64,000 bases of DNA from Solirubrobacter soli DSM 22325 (GCF_000423665.1 NZ_AUIK01000025.1:124942-188941); one strand, 5' to 3'. Shown: positions 1 through 11,195, counted from the first letter of the stretch. The notes: generated by a model not told the origin, from the sequence alone. Program-made: numbers and translations.

Positions 1-1
1 C

Positions 2-1081
2 GAGGCCGCCCACGCCGAGCGGCTGTTCGCGCTCTCCCAGGACCTGCTGGGCGCGGCCGACGCCAACGGCTACCTGCGCTGGGTCAACGCGGCGTGGGAA
101 CGAACGACCGGTTGGACGCCCTCGGAGCTCTACGAACGCCCATACCTGGACTTCATGCACCCCCAGGACCGCGCGAAGGTGCTGGCGTTCGCGCAGCGGC
201 TCGAGCACATGCCGCGCGGGGAGAGCGAGGAGGTCGAGGCGCGGGCGCTGTGCCGGGACGGGACCTTCCGGTGGTTCCGCTGCAGCGCGGTCGTCGCCGA
301 CGGCTCGGAGCCGCTGGTCTACCTCTCCGCCAAGGACGTCACCGACCTGCGCGAGGCGGTCGAGCAGCTCGCGGGCGAGCGGACGCGCTCGGTGCGCCGG
401 ACGGCCGAGCTGGAACGCTCCAACGCGGAGCTCGAGCGGTTCGCCTCGGTGGTCTCGCACGACCTGCGCCAGTCGTTGACCGCGGTGTCGGGGTTCCTCG
501 CCCTGCTCGAGACGCGCTACGGCGCGGAGCTGCCCGCCGGGGCCGCCGAGCTGCTCGGCCTGACGCGCGAGGGCTCCGACCGGATGCACGCGCTCGTGGA
601 GGACCTGCTCGCGTACGCGCGCGTGGGCCACTCCGGCCGTGGGCCCGAGCGCGTCGACGTGAACGAGCTCGTCCACCGGATCGCCCCGACGGCGGCCTCC
701 GGCGCGTTGCTGGAGATCGGCGAGCTGCCGGTGGTGCTGGCCCGCCCGCGCGAGTTCGAGCAGCTTTTGACGAACCTGATGTCCAACGCCGTCAAGTTCG
801 TCGCGCCGGGGATCAAGCCGCGCGTGCGCGTGACCGCGGTGCCCGAGGGCGCCGGCTGGCGCTTCCAGGTGGCCGACAACGGGATCGGCGTCGCCGCCCC
901 GCACGCCCAGCGGATCTTCGGCATGTTCGCCCGCTCGCCCGCGGGCGAGCAGTATCCGGGCACCGGGATCGGGCTCGCGATCGCCCAGAAGGTGGTCGAG
1001 GCCGCGGGCGGGCGGATCTGGGTGGAGCCCCACCGCGGCGGCGGTAGCGTGTTCTGCTTCACGTGGCCGGGCCTCACCTGA
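2..1081 (+). CDS. PAS-domain sensor histidine kinase (5' end outside window)
   Basis: The frame is open from the first bases of the window, so the N-terminus is missing; 359 residues are visible. Residues about 1-110 form a PAS sensor fold (WERTTGW, FMHPQDR, FRWFRCSAVV). A helical linker leads to a HisKA dimerisation domain with the phospho-acceptor His in VVSHDLRQSLTAVSGFL. The C-terminus is a HATPase domain with an N box (NLMSNAVKF), a G1 box (DNGIGV) and a G2 box (GTGIGLAIA). It would autophosphorylate in response to a signal and pass phosphate to a response regulator. No regulator gene follows, so the partner is either upstream of the window or elsewhere (orphan kinase). No membrane segment is visible in the part present. 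Confidence 0.93.
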   Translation, partial: EAAHAERLFALSQDLLGAADANGYLRWVNAAWERTTGWTPSELYERPYLDFMHPQDRAKVLAFAQRLEHMPRGESEEVEARALCRDGTFRWFRCSAVVADGSEPLVYLSAKDVTDLREAVEQLAGERTRSVRRTAELERSNAELERFASVVSHDLRQSLTAVSGFLALLETRYGAELPAGAAELLGLTREGSDRMHALVEDLLAYARVGHSGRGPERVDVNELVHRIAPTAASGALLEIGELPVVLARPREFEQLLTNLMSNAVKFVAPGIKPRVRVTAVPEGAGWRFQVADNGIGVAAPHAQRIFGMFARSPAGEQYPGTGIGLAIAQKVVEAAGGRIWVEPHRGGGSVFCFTWPGLT

Positions 1082-1099
1082 GTCGAACCCGAAGCCCGT

Positions 1100-1123
1100 C
1101 TCTTTGGACACGTGGACAAAGAG
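1100..1123. other. Inverted repeat between kinase gene and glutamine synthetase
   Basis: CTCTTTG (1100-1106) and CAAAGAG (1117-1123) form 7-bp perfect arms around a 10-nt centre that contains CACGTG. It lies 65 bp before the glutamine synthetase start. It could be a weak terminator for the kinase gene or an operator; there is no T run to favour termination. Confidence 0.4.
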
Positions 1124-1187
1124 GCCCGCGGCGCGCCCGCCTAGGGTAAGGCGCGCTGTCTCGATCCTGAGGAGGATTCCGCCCGAA

Positions 1188-3347
<2,160 letters not shown>

Positions 3348-3376
3348 CCTCGGCTGCCGACAAGCAGACGTCGTTC

Positions 3377-3402
3377 GAAGGCCCCGCTCGCGCGGGGCCT
3401 TC
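3377..3402. terminator. Bidirectional terminator hairpin
   Basis: GAAGGCCCCGC (3377-3387) pairs perfectly with GCGGGGCCTTC (3392-3402) around a 4-nt loop. It sits between the convergent ends of the glutamine synthetase gene and the collagen-like gene, and probably serves both. Confidence 0.8.
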
Positions 3403-3410
3403 GGCGTTCT

Positions 3411-4034
3411 TCAGTCGACGCTGATGTAGACGCCGTCGTCGGTGGCGTTGCCGTTGGCGTCGGTGATCACGACGCGGCCGCTCTCCGTGCCCTCGCACGC
3501 GTTGCCGCCGGCGTCGTCGGGCTCGGTCGTGGTGAATGCACGGGCGCCGGTGCCGTCGGTGTTCAGGTCGACGTTCGCGGTGATCACGTGCGCGCCGCCG
3601 CTGACGTAGATGCACAGCTTGCCGGTCGACGGGCGCTTGACGCTGATGTTCTTGGACCGGTTGCCGTCGACGGTCCCGTTCTTGAACACGTGCGCGTACG
3701 CGAGCGCCGATCCGGGCGCGCCCGGTGCGCCGGGCGCGCCGTTGGTGCCGTTGGCGCCGGGCGGGCCTTGCAGGCCCTGCGGGCCGCGGAACCCGCGCGG
3801 TCCACGTCTGCCGCGCGGCCCCCGGGTCCCGGTCGCCGAGGTCTGCGCCTCGGCCGAGAGGTCGGCCCGCGTCAGCGAGCCGTCGCGGACATCGGCGCCC
3901 GTGAGGGAACCGTCCTTGATCTGGGCGCCGGTGATGAGGGTTGCCGCCGCGGCACTCCCGCCGCAGGCGAGAACCACCGCGGCGCAGGCCACGACCATGC
4001 TGGGAGACGGCCGTAGCCGGGACGAACGCTGCAT
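3411..4034 (-). CDS. Secreted collagen-like repeat protein
   Basis: 207 residues. An N-terminal signal peptide (basic RSSRLR, then a hydrophobic VVACAAVVLACGGSAAAA core) precedes a short segment with two copies of a KDGSLTGAD / RDGSLTRAD motif. A collagen-like Gly-X-Y stretch follows (GPRGRRGPRGFRGPQGLQG...GAPGAPGAPG, about residues 72-110), then a C-terminal globular domain with two cysteine positions (LCIYVSG, NACEGTE). The protein is probably an extracellular structural or adhesive protein. The ATG at 4034 has AGGAGGA six bases upstream; the GTG at 4040 directly abuts that sequence and is rejected. No specific function is recognised for the C-terminal domain. Confidence 0.8.
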   Translation of the reverse strand: MQRSSRLRPSPSMVVACAAVVLACGGSAAAATLITGAQIKDGSLTGADVRDGSLTRADLSAEAQTSATGTRGPRGRRGPRGFRGPQGLQGPPGANGTNGAPGAPGAPGSALAYAHVFKNGTVDGNRSKNISVKRPSTGKLCIYVSGGAHVITANVDLNTDGTGARAFTTTEPDDAGGNACEGTESGRVVITDANGNATDDGVYISVD

Positions 4035-4109
4035 CTCCACTCCTCCTGGTGGCTTTCCAGCCGACCGTATTCCAGTCAGGAGCGTCCGGCGACTCGACCT
4101 TGGTCGAGG

Positions 4110-4433
4110 TCAGCCCTCGCGCTTGCGCTGTCGTTCGCGCCGGTCGACGATCGCGTCGTCGTCGGTCGGCGTGTCGGACTTCGCGGTGTGCGATGTCGCG
4201 GCGGCCGCGGCGTCGCGGCGCAGAGCGGCGAGGCGAAGGCGGTCCAGGACCGCGTCGTAGCGGTTCGGCGGCGGGACGGTCACCGACACCCGGAACTCGT
4301 CCGCGGCGCCGCCGTCGAGCGATTGGGGCACCGCGCGCGCCGTCGGCGGGTTGAGGTCCCGCTTCGGGGCGGAGGCGGCACCGACGCCCTGCACCGTCAG
4401 GTTCAAAGAGATGCGGTCCACTGTGATCCGCAT
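4110..4433 (-). CDS. Small hypothetical protein, 107 residues
   Basis: Not recognised. The sequence begins MRITVDRISLNLTVQGV, has a beta-rich N-terminal half, the pattern VSVTVPPPNRYDAVLDRLRLAALRRDA in the middle and a charged, probably disordered tail (RRERQRKREG). It follows the giant ThuA-domain gene on the same strand after 53 bp. Its GGAG ribosome-binding sequence (4443-4446) lies in the 3' arm of a 13-bp hairpin, so its translation may depend on upstream transcription or refolding. There is no signal peptide. Codon use is normal for the window. Confidence 0.5.
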   Translation of the reverse strand: MRITVDRISLNLTVQGVGAASAPKRDLNPPTARAVPQSLDGGAADEFRVSVTVPPPNRYDAVLDRLRLAALRRDAAAAATSHTAKSDTPTDDDAIVDRRERQRKREG

Positions 4434-4442
4434 CGACGGCCG

Positions 4443-4472
4443 CTCCGCCCCGCGCGAGCGCGCGGGGCGGAG
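4443..4472 (-). terminator. Perfect 13-bp hairpin between giant gene and small gene
   Basis: CTCCGCCCCGCGC (4443-4455) pairs with GCGCGGGGCGGAG (4460-4472), loop GAGC. On the minus strand it lies 14 nt past the stop of the giant gene and contains the GGAG preceding the 107-residue gene. It is terminator-like without a T tract; it could instead act as a translational switch. Confidence 0.6.
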
Positions 4473-4486
4473 AACCGATCGTTCGT

Positions 4487-7400
4487 CTACGGCTGCGTCG
4501 TCGACAGCGTGAAGACGACCGTCTTCCCGTACGTGCCGGACTTCAGGCCGTCGGTCTCGGCGATCGACTGCTTGAAGTCGATCGCCGACGTGCTCTTGCC
4601 GACCGGGTCGGGGAACGTCAGCAGCGTCACCGGTGAGGTGAGCGGCGCGAACGCCGCCGAGCCGGTCTTGACCTGCAGCGGCTGCGCCAGGGGGCGGGTG
4701 CCGTTGACCAGGTAGCCGGTGCTGGTCGTGCTCGGGTCCGCGACCGTCAGGACCGAGTTCAGGCCCGTCGAGGTGACCGTCGCGGTCGTCGACGCGGTGT
4801 AGTCCTTCGTCACCGCCGGCATGAACATGCCGAACGACGCCGGAGCGCCGAGCGTCACGCTGAGCACGCCCGGGACCTCGCCGTTGACGGCGCCCGACGT
4901 GTCCACGAACGCGCCGGTGACGGTCACCTTCACGCTCTTGGACGTCTCGAGCTTGCCGTCGGACACGGTCACCGTCGCGATGTACTCGCCCGCCACCGTG
5001 TAGCGGTACGAGGGGCTCGCGGCGGTCGAGTCGACCGTGCCGTCGCCGTTGAGGTCCCACTTGTAGGTCAGCGGGTCGTTCTCGGCGTCGGTCGCGACCA
5101 CGGCGAACTGCGACTGCAGCGGTGCCGGGCCGCTCTGCGGCGAAGCCGTCACCGAACTGATCGCCGGGGCGGTGTTCGTCACCGGCAGCTTGAGCTCGAA
5201 GCGGTCGAAAGACACCGCCTGGCCGTTGCCGTGATAGGCCGCGAGGCCGACCTTGGCGCTGGCGAGCGTCGCCAGCGAGCGGACCGGGGTGAGGTCCGTC
5301 CACGCCGTGCCGTCCAGCGAGTACGCCGCGCGGAGCGAGGTGCCGTCGCTGGTCAGCCGCAGCCAGACGCCGTTGGTGGCGACGCTCGCCGGCAGGGTGC
5401 CGGACCGGTAGCCCGTCGGGCTGTTGGCGACACCGTTGATGTCCTGCCCGAACTCGACGACCCAGCCGGTGCCCTCGAGGTCCATCACGACGGCCTTGGC
5501 GAAGTTCTTGTCGTCCTTGAACAAGATCAGGCCGCCCTGCTCGTAGGAGCCGCCCTGTGGGACGGTCACCTTGGTGATCGCCTGCCAGGCGCCGCTCGCG
5601 GGAGCCGGCTGCAGCAGCACGTTCTTGGCGGTCGAGGTGCCGTTGTACTGGTCACCGTCGAGCGCGTCGATCTGCAGTGCCCCGCCCGTCACGCGGGTCT
5701 CGCCCGCGACCGGCCGCAGGATCGTCGTCCAGCGGCAGTCGTTGACGGCGTCGCCGTCGAACTCGTCGGTCGGCCCCGAGAGGTTGAACCACTCGAAGTT
5801 CGCCGGCGTGCCCGCGGTGCCGTTGTAGGCCGAGAGGCCGATGGTCGGGCTCGGCATCCGGTCAAGCGGCCGCGGCGTGCCGACCGCGGTCCAGCTCACG
5901 CCGTCCTGGGAGAACTGCGCGGTGACGTTCGTGCCGTCGGAGATCATCCGCAGGAACACGGTGCCCGACGCGCTGCTCGGGAAGATCGCCGACCGCTCGA
6001 CCACCGGCTCAGCGCCGGTGCGCAGGCCCACGAGCTCCACGTTGCGGCCCTCCGCGGTGCGGATGAACGCCGCCTTGAGGAAGTCCTGGTCGGACTGCCG
6101 CAGGATCAGCGCCGCCTGCTCGCCCGTGGCGACCTGGTTCATCGTGACCTTGGTGGTCACGCTCCAGGGGCCTGCGGGGACCGGGCGGGAGATGATGTTC
6201 TTGGCCGTCGTGTTGCCGGTCCACATGTCGCCGGCGACCGCGTTGATCGACAGGACGTTGTTGGCGACCTTGTAGTTGGCCGCGTCCTCGCGGACGATCG
6301 TCGGCCAGACCGTGCGGTTCAGCGACGTGCCGGGGAACGTGTCCGAGCCCGGGCAGGTGCCGAGGACCTCGACGTTGAACGTGCGGGTCGTCGTGCGGCC
6401 GTCGGCGTCCTTGACCGTCAGCGTGGCGGTGTAGATGCCGCGCTGCGTGTAGGTGTAGGTCGCGTTCGCCGTGGTGGCGAGCGGCGCGCCGGCGACGCCG
6501 AAGTTCCACGAGTAGGACACGGCGGTCCCCTCGGGATCGGTGGCCGAGGCCGTGAAGTCGACCTTCAGCGGCGCCGCGCCGGAGGCCGTCGACGCGCTCG
6601 CGGTCACGAGCGGGGCCGCGTTGCCATTGGCGCCCGGCCCGTTGAACGTGAACTCGTCGAGGTCCATGCCGCCCTGCGCGAAGACCACGTAGAGGTCGTT
6701 CGTCCCACCCGGGTCGGTGACCGCGGCCGGGTCCTGCACCTTGTACTGCTCCCAGTCACCGGACGCGACGACCGGGATCGTCGCGACCAGCGGACCGGTC
6801 GGCGAGCCCGCGTGGACCTCCAGACGCGAGGCGGACGTGCCGCTCGTGCGCGCGGTGATCGACGTGATGCCGGTGAGGTTGACGTTGTCGAAGCGCACCC
6901 AATCGCCGGGATCGCTGTAGCCCATGCGCCCGCCGCCCGCGGCCGCCGCCGCGTTGACCGCGGTGAGGCCCTGCTGGGCGTCGAACAGCTCGGCCTGCTG
7001 CGTGCGCCACTCGAGGATCGTCTGCGCGGTGCCCGTCAGCTCGAGACCGGACGTCTTGTCCGTGTAGCTGGCGCCGAGGATGTACCAGGTGTGCTGGGTC
7101 TTGTCCTCCCACGCCTGCGGGATCGTGAACTGGCCGCTGCAGCCCGTCATCGACTGGTCGCCGTGCGAGTGGTCGTTGTGGCCGAGCGCCGTGTCGAGCC
7201 GGACCCTCGAGCAGTCGATCGTGCCGTCCTCGGGGTCGGTGACGGTGATCGTGTACTTGATCGTGTCGCCGTAGTCGTAGATCGCGCCGTTCGGCGGGAG
7301 GTTGATCTTGACCGTGGGCATCGTGTTGCCCGAGACGATGTTGACCGATGCGTGGCCCTCCTTGCCGGACGGGTCCTTGACGGTCAGCGCCGCGGTGTGG

Positions 7401-9793
7401 CGGCCTTGCGGGAACGTGTAGGTCGGCGCCGGGTCGGTCGAGTCGACCGTGCCGTTGCCGTCGAAGTCCCACGCGTACGTCAGGTCGCCGCCGTCGGGGT
7501 CGATCGAGCCCGCCGAGGAGAACTTCACGGTCAGCGGGGCGGGGCCGGAGATCTTGTCCGCCTTGGCCACGGCCACCGGGCTGCGCTGGCCGGAGACGTA
7601 GTCGATCCGGTAGACGGCCGAGTTCTCGTCGCCCTGGAAGTAGCCGCCGGAGCCGTAGTCGAGGACGTACAGCGAGCCGTCGGGACCGAACTCGAGGTCG
7701 ATCAGCTGCTTGAAGCCGAAGTTGCCGAAGTAGGTCTCGACCGACGGGAACGTCACGCCGTCGGTGCCGCCGGTGAACGTCTTGATCCACGCGCGCCCGA
7801 ACTCGTAGGCGAAGTTCTTGCCGTCGAAGTAGGCCGGGAACTTCGTCTCGGACGGGTTGCCCGCGTCGTAGTGGTAGGTCGGGCCGCCCATCGGCGACTC
7901 CGAGCCGCTTCCGAACTCCGGGATGGAGCCGCCGTCATAGGCGATCCACGCGGGGATGGCCGGCGGGAGGTCGACCAGGCCCGTGTTGTTGGGCGAGGTG
8001 TTCTTCGGCGCGGCGCAGTTGAACTTCGCGCCGCCCGTGTTGGTGGCGAAGTCCCACTGGTTGTACGCGTCGTTGGAGCCCGTGCAGTACGGCCACCCAT
8101 AGTTGCCGGGTTGCTTGATCAGGTTGAACTCGACCTGACCGCCGGGGCCGCGGTTCGGGTTGGCGGCGCCGGCGTCGGGGCCGTACTCGCCGAGGTAGAC
8201 CCAGCCGGTGGCCTTGTCGACGGCGAACCGGAACGGGTTGCGGAAGCCCATCGCGTAGATCTCGGGCTTGGTGCCCATCGTGCCGGGCGCGAACATGTTC
8301 CCGGCCGGGATCGTGTACGTGCCGTCGGGCCCGACCTTGATCCGCAGCAGCTTGCCGCGCAGGTCGTTGGTGTTGGCCGCGGTGCGCTGCGCGTCGTACA
8401 CCGGGTTGCGGCCGGCGCGCGTGTCGATCGGCGCGTAGCCGTCGGAGGAGAACGGGTTGGAGTCGTCGCCCGTGACCAGGTAGAGGTTGCCCTGGGCGTC
8501 GAAGTCGATGTCGCCGCCGACGTGGCAGCAGGAGCCGCGGTCGGTCGGGACCTGGAGGATCTGCTGCTCGCTCGTCAGGTCGAGCTTGCCGTCGGCGCCG
8601 AGCTTGAAGCGGCTGAGGACGTTGTAGCCCTTGTAGGGCGCGAACGCGGCGGCGTTGCCGTCGGTGGGCGCGTCGGTGAGCGGGGTGCTCAGCCGCGGCG
8701 CGTAGAAGAGGTAGACCCACTTGTTGGTCGCGAAGTCGGGGTCGACCGCGACGCCCTGCAGGCCGTCCTCGTCGTGCGAGTAGACGTTCAACTGCGCGGC
8801 GAGCGAGGTGGTCGCGTTCGGCGTCGTCAGCCACAGGCGGCCGTCGCGCGAGGTGTGCAGGACGCGGCGGTCCGGCAGCACGGCCAGCGAGATCGGCTCG
8901 CCGGTCTTGTCGACGCCCTTGGCCAGCGTCGCCAGCTCGAAGTCGTTCGTGGTGGGCGGGGCGGAGCGCATCGGGCCGCAGTCGGCCGGCACCGCGCCCG
9001 CGGCGGTCTTCAGGCCGCCGAGCAGGCTCTTGAGGAAGTCGGGCTCGGAGAAGCTCGCCTGCGTGTGGCCGAGCGCCGTGTACCAGACGCGGCCGCCGTC
9101 GAAGTTCGAGCACCAGATGACCGGGTGGTCGTCGGCGTCGGCGGAGTCGTCGACCTCGTCGTAGGTGGACTCGTCGACGGTGGCGAGGACGTGGACGCCG
9201 CTCGTGCGCGGCGAGTAGTCCGGGATGCCGGGCTGGTTGCCGCCGACCACGGGGTTGGTCGGCTTCTGGAAGTTGTACCACTCGTCAGCGCGCGTCCAGG
9301 AGGCCGGGATGCCGGTCGTGGAGGGCTCGTCGCCGTCCTCGATCTTGACCGTCGCCGTGGGGGTCCCGGAGGGGTGGTTGCGGAAGTAGGCGCCGAGCAT
9401 CTGGCCGTACCAGGGCCACGTGTACTCGGTGTCGGACGCCGCGTGGATGCCGGCGAAGCCGCCGCCCGCCTTCATATAGCGCTCGAACGCGCCCTGCTGC
9501 GTGTCGTTGAGGACGTCACCGGTCGTCGACAGGAACACGACGACGTCGTACTGCGCGAGGTTCGCGTCCGTGAACTTCGTCGCGTCCTCGGTGGCGTCGA
9601 CGGCGAACCCGTTCTGCGAGCCGAGCGTCTGGATCGCCGCGATGCCCTGCGGGATCGAGTCATGACGGAACCCGGCCGTCTTCGAGAAGACGAGCACCTT
9701 CTCCAGCGCCGCCGCGTGCGCCGGACCGGCACCGGCGAAGCACAGCGCCAGCACAGCAAGCAGCCCGAGGACCGCTCTCCTCCTGAAACCCAT
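4487..9793 (-). CDS. Giant secreted ThuA / sugar-dehydrogenase / PKD / CBM multidomain protein
   Basis: 1768 residues, probably an exported carbohydrate-active protein. Approximate order: signal peptide 1-27; ThuA-like (trehalose-utilisation, class-I-glutaminase fold) domain 29-275 (KVLVFSKTAGFRHDSIP, GGGFAGIHAASD); glucose/sorbosone dehydrogenase beta-propeller 285-735 (EDGLQGVAVDPDF, HVGGDIDFDAQGNLY, GFRNPFRFAVD); PKD 735-815; a linker domain; CBM6-like module about 930-1048 (GYSDPGDWVRFDNV); PKD 1050-1144; two concanavalin/DUF1349-like modules 1144-1540; PKD 1540-1628; a C-terminal domain. The PKD units carry the DPDGGDLTYAWDFDGNG type of signature. ATG 9793 follows AGAGGGAG; an extension to 9898 is rejected because it lacks signal-peptide character. 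Families are recognised; the actual substrate is unknown. The dehydrogenase family usually uses PQQ. Confidence 0.9.
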   Translation of the reverse strand: MGFRRRAVLGLLAVLALCFAGAGPAHAAALEKVLVFSKTAGFRHDSIPQGIAAIQTLGSQNGFAVDATEDATKFTDANLAQYDVVVFLSTTGDVLNDTQQGAFERYMKAGGGFAGIHAASDTEYTWPWYGQMLGAYFRNHPSGTPTATVKIEDGDEPSTTGIPASWTRADEWYNFQKPTNPVVGGNQPGIPDYSPRTSGVHVLATVDESTYDEVDDSADADDHPVIWCSNFDGGRVWYTALGHTQASFSEPDFLKSLLGGLKTAAGAVPADCGPMRSAPPTTNDFELATLAKGVDKTGEPISLAVLPDRRVLHTSRDGRLWLTTPNATTSLAAQLNVYSHDEDGLQGVAVDPDFATNKWVYLFYAPRLSTPLTDAPTDGNAAAFAPYKGYNVLSRFKLGADGKLDLTSEQQILQVPTDRGSCCHVGGDIDFDAQGNLYLVTGDDSNPFSSDGYAPIDTRAGRNPVYDAQRTAANTNDLRGKLLRIKVGPDGTYTIPAGNMFAPGTMGTKPEIYAMGFRNPFRFAVDKATGWVYLGEYGPDAGAANPNRGPGGQVEFNLIKQPGNYGWPYCTGSNDAYNQWDFATNTGGAKFNCAAPKNTSPNNTGLVDLPPAIPAWIAYDGGSIPEFGSGSESPMGGPTYHYDAGNPSETKFPAYFDGKNFAYEFGRAWIKTFTGGTDGVTFPSVETYFGNFGFKQLIDLEFGPDGSLYVLDYGSGGYFQGDENSAVYRIDYVSGQRSPVAVAKADKISGPAPLTVKFSSAGSIDPDGGDLTYAWDFDGNGTVDSTDPAPTYTFPQGRHTAALTVKDPSGKEGHASVNIVSGNTMPTVKINLPPNGAIYDYGDTIKYTITVTDPEDGTIDCSRVRLDTALGHNDHSHGDQSMTGCSGQFTIPQAWEDKTQHTWYILGASYTDKTSGLELTGTAQTILEWRTQQAELFDAQQGLTAVNAAAAAGGGRMGYSDPGDWVRFDNVNLTGITSITARTSGTSASRLEVHAGSPTGPLVATIPVVASGDWEQYKVQDPAAVTDPGGTNDLYVVFAQGGMDLDEFTFNGPGANGNAAPLVTASASTASGAAPLKVDFTASATDPEGTAVSYSWNFGVAGAPLATTANATYTYTQRGIYTATLTVKDADGRTTTRTFNVEVLGTCPGSDTFPGTSLNRTVWPTIVREDAANYKVANNVLSINAVAGDMWTGNTTAKNIISRPVPAGPWSVTTKVTMNQVATGEQAALILRQSDQDFLKAAFIRTAEGRNVELVGLRTGAEPVVERSAIFPSSASGTVFLRMISDGTNVTAQFSQDGVSWTAVGTPRPLDRMPSPTIGLSAYNGTAGTPANFEWFNLSGPTDEFDGDAVNDCRWTTILRPVAGETRVTGGALQIDALDGDQYNGTSTAKNVLLQPAPASGAWQAITKVTVPQGGSYEQGGLILFKDDKNFAKAVVMDLEGTGWVVEFGQDINGVANSPTGYRSGTLPASVATNGVWLRLTSDGTSLRAAYSLDGTAWTDLTPVRSLATLASAKVGLAAYHGNGQAVSFDRFELKLPVTNTAPAISSVTASPQSGPAPLQSQFAVVATDAENDPLTYKWDLNGDGTVDSTAASPSYRYTVAGEYIATVTVSDGKLETSKSVKVTVTGAFVDTSGAVNGEVPGVLSVTLGAPASFGMFMPAVTKDYTASTTATVTSTGLNSVLTVADPSTTSTGYLVNGTRPLAQPLQVKTGSAAFAPLTSPVTLLTFPDPVGKSTSAIDFKQSIAETDGLKSGTYGKTVVFTLSTTQP

Positions 9794-9849
9794 TCGCTCC
9801 CTCTTCTGTCGTCCGTGACAGCACTTTTGCCGCCAGCGACGACAGAATG

Positions 9850-9861
9850 GCAAACGTTTAC
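9850..9861. promoter_or_regulatory. Possible LacI-family operator upstream of the giant gene
   Basis: GCAAACGTTTAC has a perfect AAACGTTT core (9852-9859) with the central CG dyad typical of LacI/GalR-family sugar regulators. It lies about 57 bp before the giant sugar-related gene and overlaps the stop of the SGNH gene. No LacI gene is in the window, so this is an inference from motif and context. Confidence 0.4.
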
Positions 9862-11177
9862 AGTGAGCGCAACAGGAAAGGACCCAGGGTTTGTGCAAAA
9901 GCCCGGGTGAGGTGCGAGCCGTCCTTGCGCACGAGCACGCCGCCGATCACCGACGGGCACTTCGTCGCGTCGCACATGAACCTCGTGAAGTCGAGGACCT
10001 TGACGCGGCCGCCGGCGGCCTTGCGTTGGGGGTCAGGCAGGAGCTTGGTCGCCCGCGGCAAGGCGCAGGAGGTGCCGATCGTCTGCTTGGCGCGCAGGCG
10101 GCGGCTGACGCAGCCGTTCTCCGGGCCGAGCGTCTCCGGGGTCGCGCGCAGGACGTAGATGCGGCGGATGTTCTTGGGCAGCGACCGCAGCGCCTCGCGG
10201 GCGCCCTCGCCGGGGTCGCGGGTGAAGTCGGCGCTCGCGCGGGCGGCGACGAAGACCGTGTGGATCTCCTTGTGGTCGGCCAGGAAGCGGCGGATCTGGC
10301 CCTGCCAGCGGCGGCACTCGTCGCTGTCCTTCTTTGTGCGCAGCTTCGCGCCCGCGCTGTTGTAGGGGCAGCCGGAACGGGAGAGCGAGATCCCGCGCCA
10401 GCGCTTGGACTGGGCCGCGACCTCGATCGCGGCGCGCCAGTGCTCCGCGTGGCTGTCGCCGAGCAGCGCGACGGTCGCTCTTGCCCGATCCGCCGCAACG
10501 CCGAAGTAGCACGGGTAGACGAGCCCGGTGTGGCCGTAGGGCGCGCACGGCGCGTTGGGCGTCAGCAGCGCTTCAGACGGCGTCGGGGTGACGACCTTCG
10601 CCAGCGCGGGGTTGCTGCAGGGGTGAGCGGGGTCGCGGGCGGCGGCGCCGAAGCAGTCGGGGACGTTGAGCAGGCGGGCGCGGGCGGCGCCGCCGTCGAC
10701 CTGGTCGATGCCGCCGTCCCAGGTCGAGATCACCGACCAGTCGAAGGGCCCGAACGGCAGCTGTGCGTCGGTCGGCGTGAAGCGGGCGGTGAGCGTCGTC
10801 TCCTCGAGCGTCTCGGTCGAGGCGATGCGTGTCGCCGTCCCGGGCGGGTCGAGCGGGACGCGGCGCAGGATCGTCGCGCCGGTCGTCGTCGCGGCGACGC
10901 ACAGCGCGACCTTCGTCGTCCCGTACGTGAGCGTGAGACAGAGCGCGCGCGGGCCGCGGTGATCGAGCTGCTTGGGCTTGAACGCGCCGCGGGTGGTGAC
11001 CGTGAGCACCAGCTCGGTCCCGTCCTGCCCCAGCGACGCGGACGCAAGGTCCAGCGGCCCTGCCTGGGCGTTGACCGGCGACTCGTGCACGACCGGCGGC
11101 GGGTTCCATGGCGGCGGGGCCTCGAACACGAGCCCGGCAGGGTACACCCGCCGGTTTCCGGAGCCCGCGCGTGACAC
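9858..11177 (-). CDS. SGNH-hydrolase-like domain protein
   Basis: The C-terminal half resembles the SGNH domain that is fused to acyltransferase-3 membrane proteins (OafA type): a GDSHAEHW block carries the nucleophilic Ser and a late DGSHLT block carries the Asp/His pair. Here no acyltransferase membrane domain is present. The N-terminal half (about 200 residues) is beta-rich and unrecognised, and several cysteines (CVAATT, CFGAAARDPAHPC, CAPYG, CYFG) suggest an extracytoplasmic location, although no convincing signal peptide is seen. The GTG at 11177 lies inside a hairpin loop with poor ribosome-binding spacing, so the true start may be further in, for example the GTG of VFEAPP. It could be a carbohydrate O-deacetylase or transferase; the substrate is unknown. 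Confidence 0.75.
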   Translation of the reverse strand: MSRAGSGNRRVYPAGLVFEAPPPWNPPPVVHESPVNAQAGPLDLASASLGQDGTELVLTVTTRGAFKPKQLDHRGPRALCLTLTYGTTKVALCVAATTTGATILRRVPLDPPGTATRIASTETLEETTLTARFTPTDAQLPFGPFDWSVISTWDGGIDQVDGGAARARLLNVPDCFGAAARDPAHPCSNPALAKVVTPTPSEALLTPNAPCAPYGHTGLVYPCYFGVAADRARATVALLGDSHAEHWRAAIEVAAQSKRWRGISLSRSGCPYNSAGAKLRTKKDSDECRRWQGQIRRFLADHKEIHTVFVAARASADFTRDPGEGAREALRSLPKNIRRIYVLRATPETLGPENGCVSRRLRAKQTIGTSCALPRATKLLPDPQRKAAGGRVKVLDFTRFMCDATKCPSVIGGVLVRKDGSHLTRAFAQTLGPFLLRSL

Positions 11178-11186
11178 GGGCTCCGG
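11158..11186 (-). terminator. Inverted repeat after the PT-repeat gene
   Basis: CCGGAGCCC (11158-11166) and GGGCTCCGG (11178-11186) are perfect 9-bp arms with an 11-nt loop. On the minus strand it begins 10 nt past the stop of the repeat-protein gene and spans the possible GTG start of the SGNH gene. Terminator-like, no T tract. Confidence 0.5.
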
Positions 11187-11195
11187 CGGCTGCCG

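Noticed and set aside
9794..9898. An N-terminal extension of the giant secreted protein
   Set aside because: The extension is Cys/Arg-rich, covers the operator-like site and would bury the signal peptide; ATG 9793 has a ribosome-binding sequence.
5231..9910. A 1559-codon open frame on the plus strand opposite the giant ThuA-domain gene
   Set aside because: It is Arg/Gly/Val/Ala-rich noise created by the GC bias of the true minus-strand gene; no domain, no start signal.
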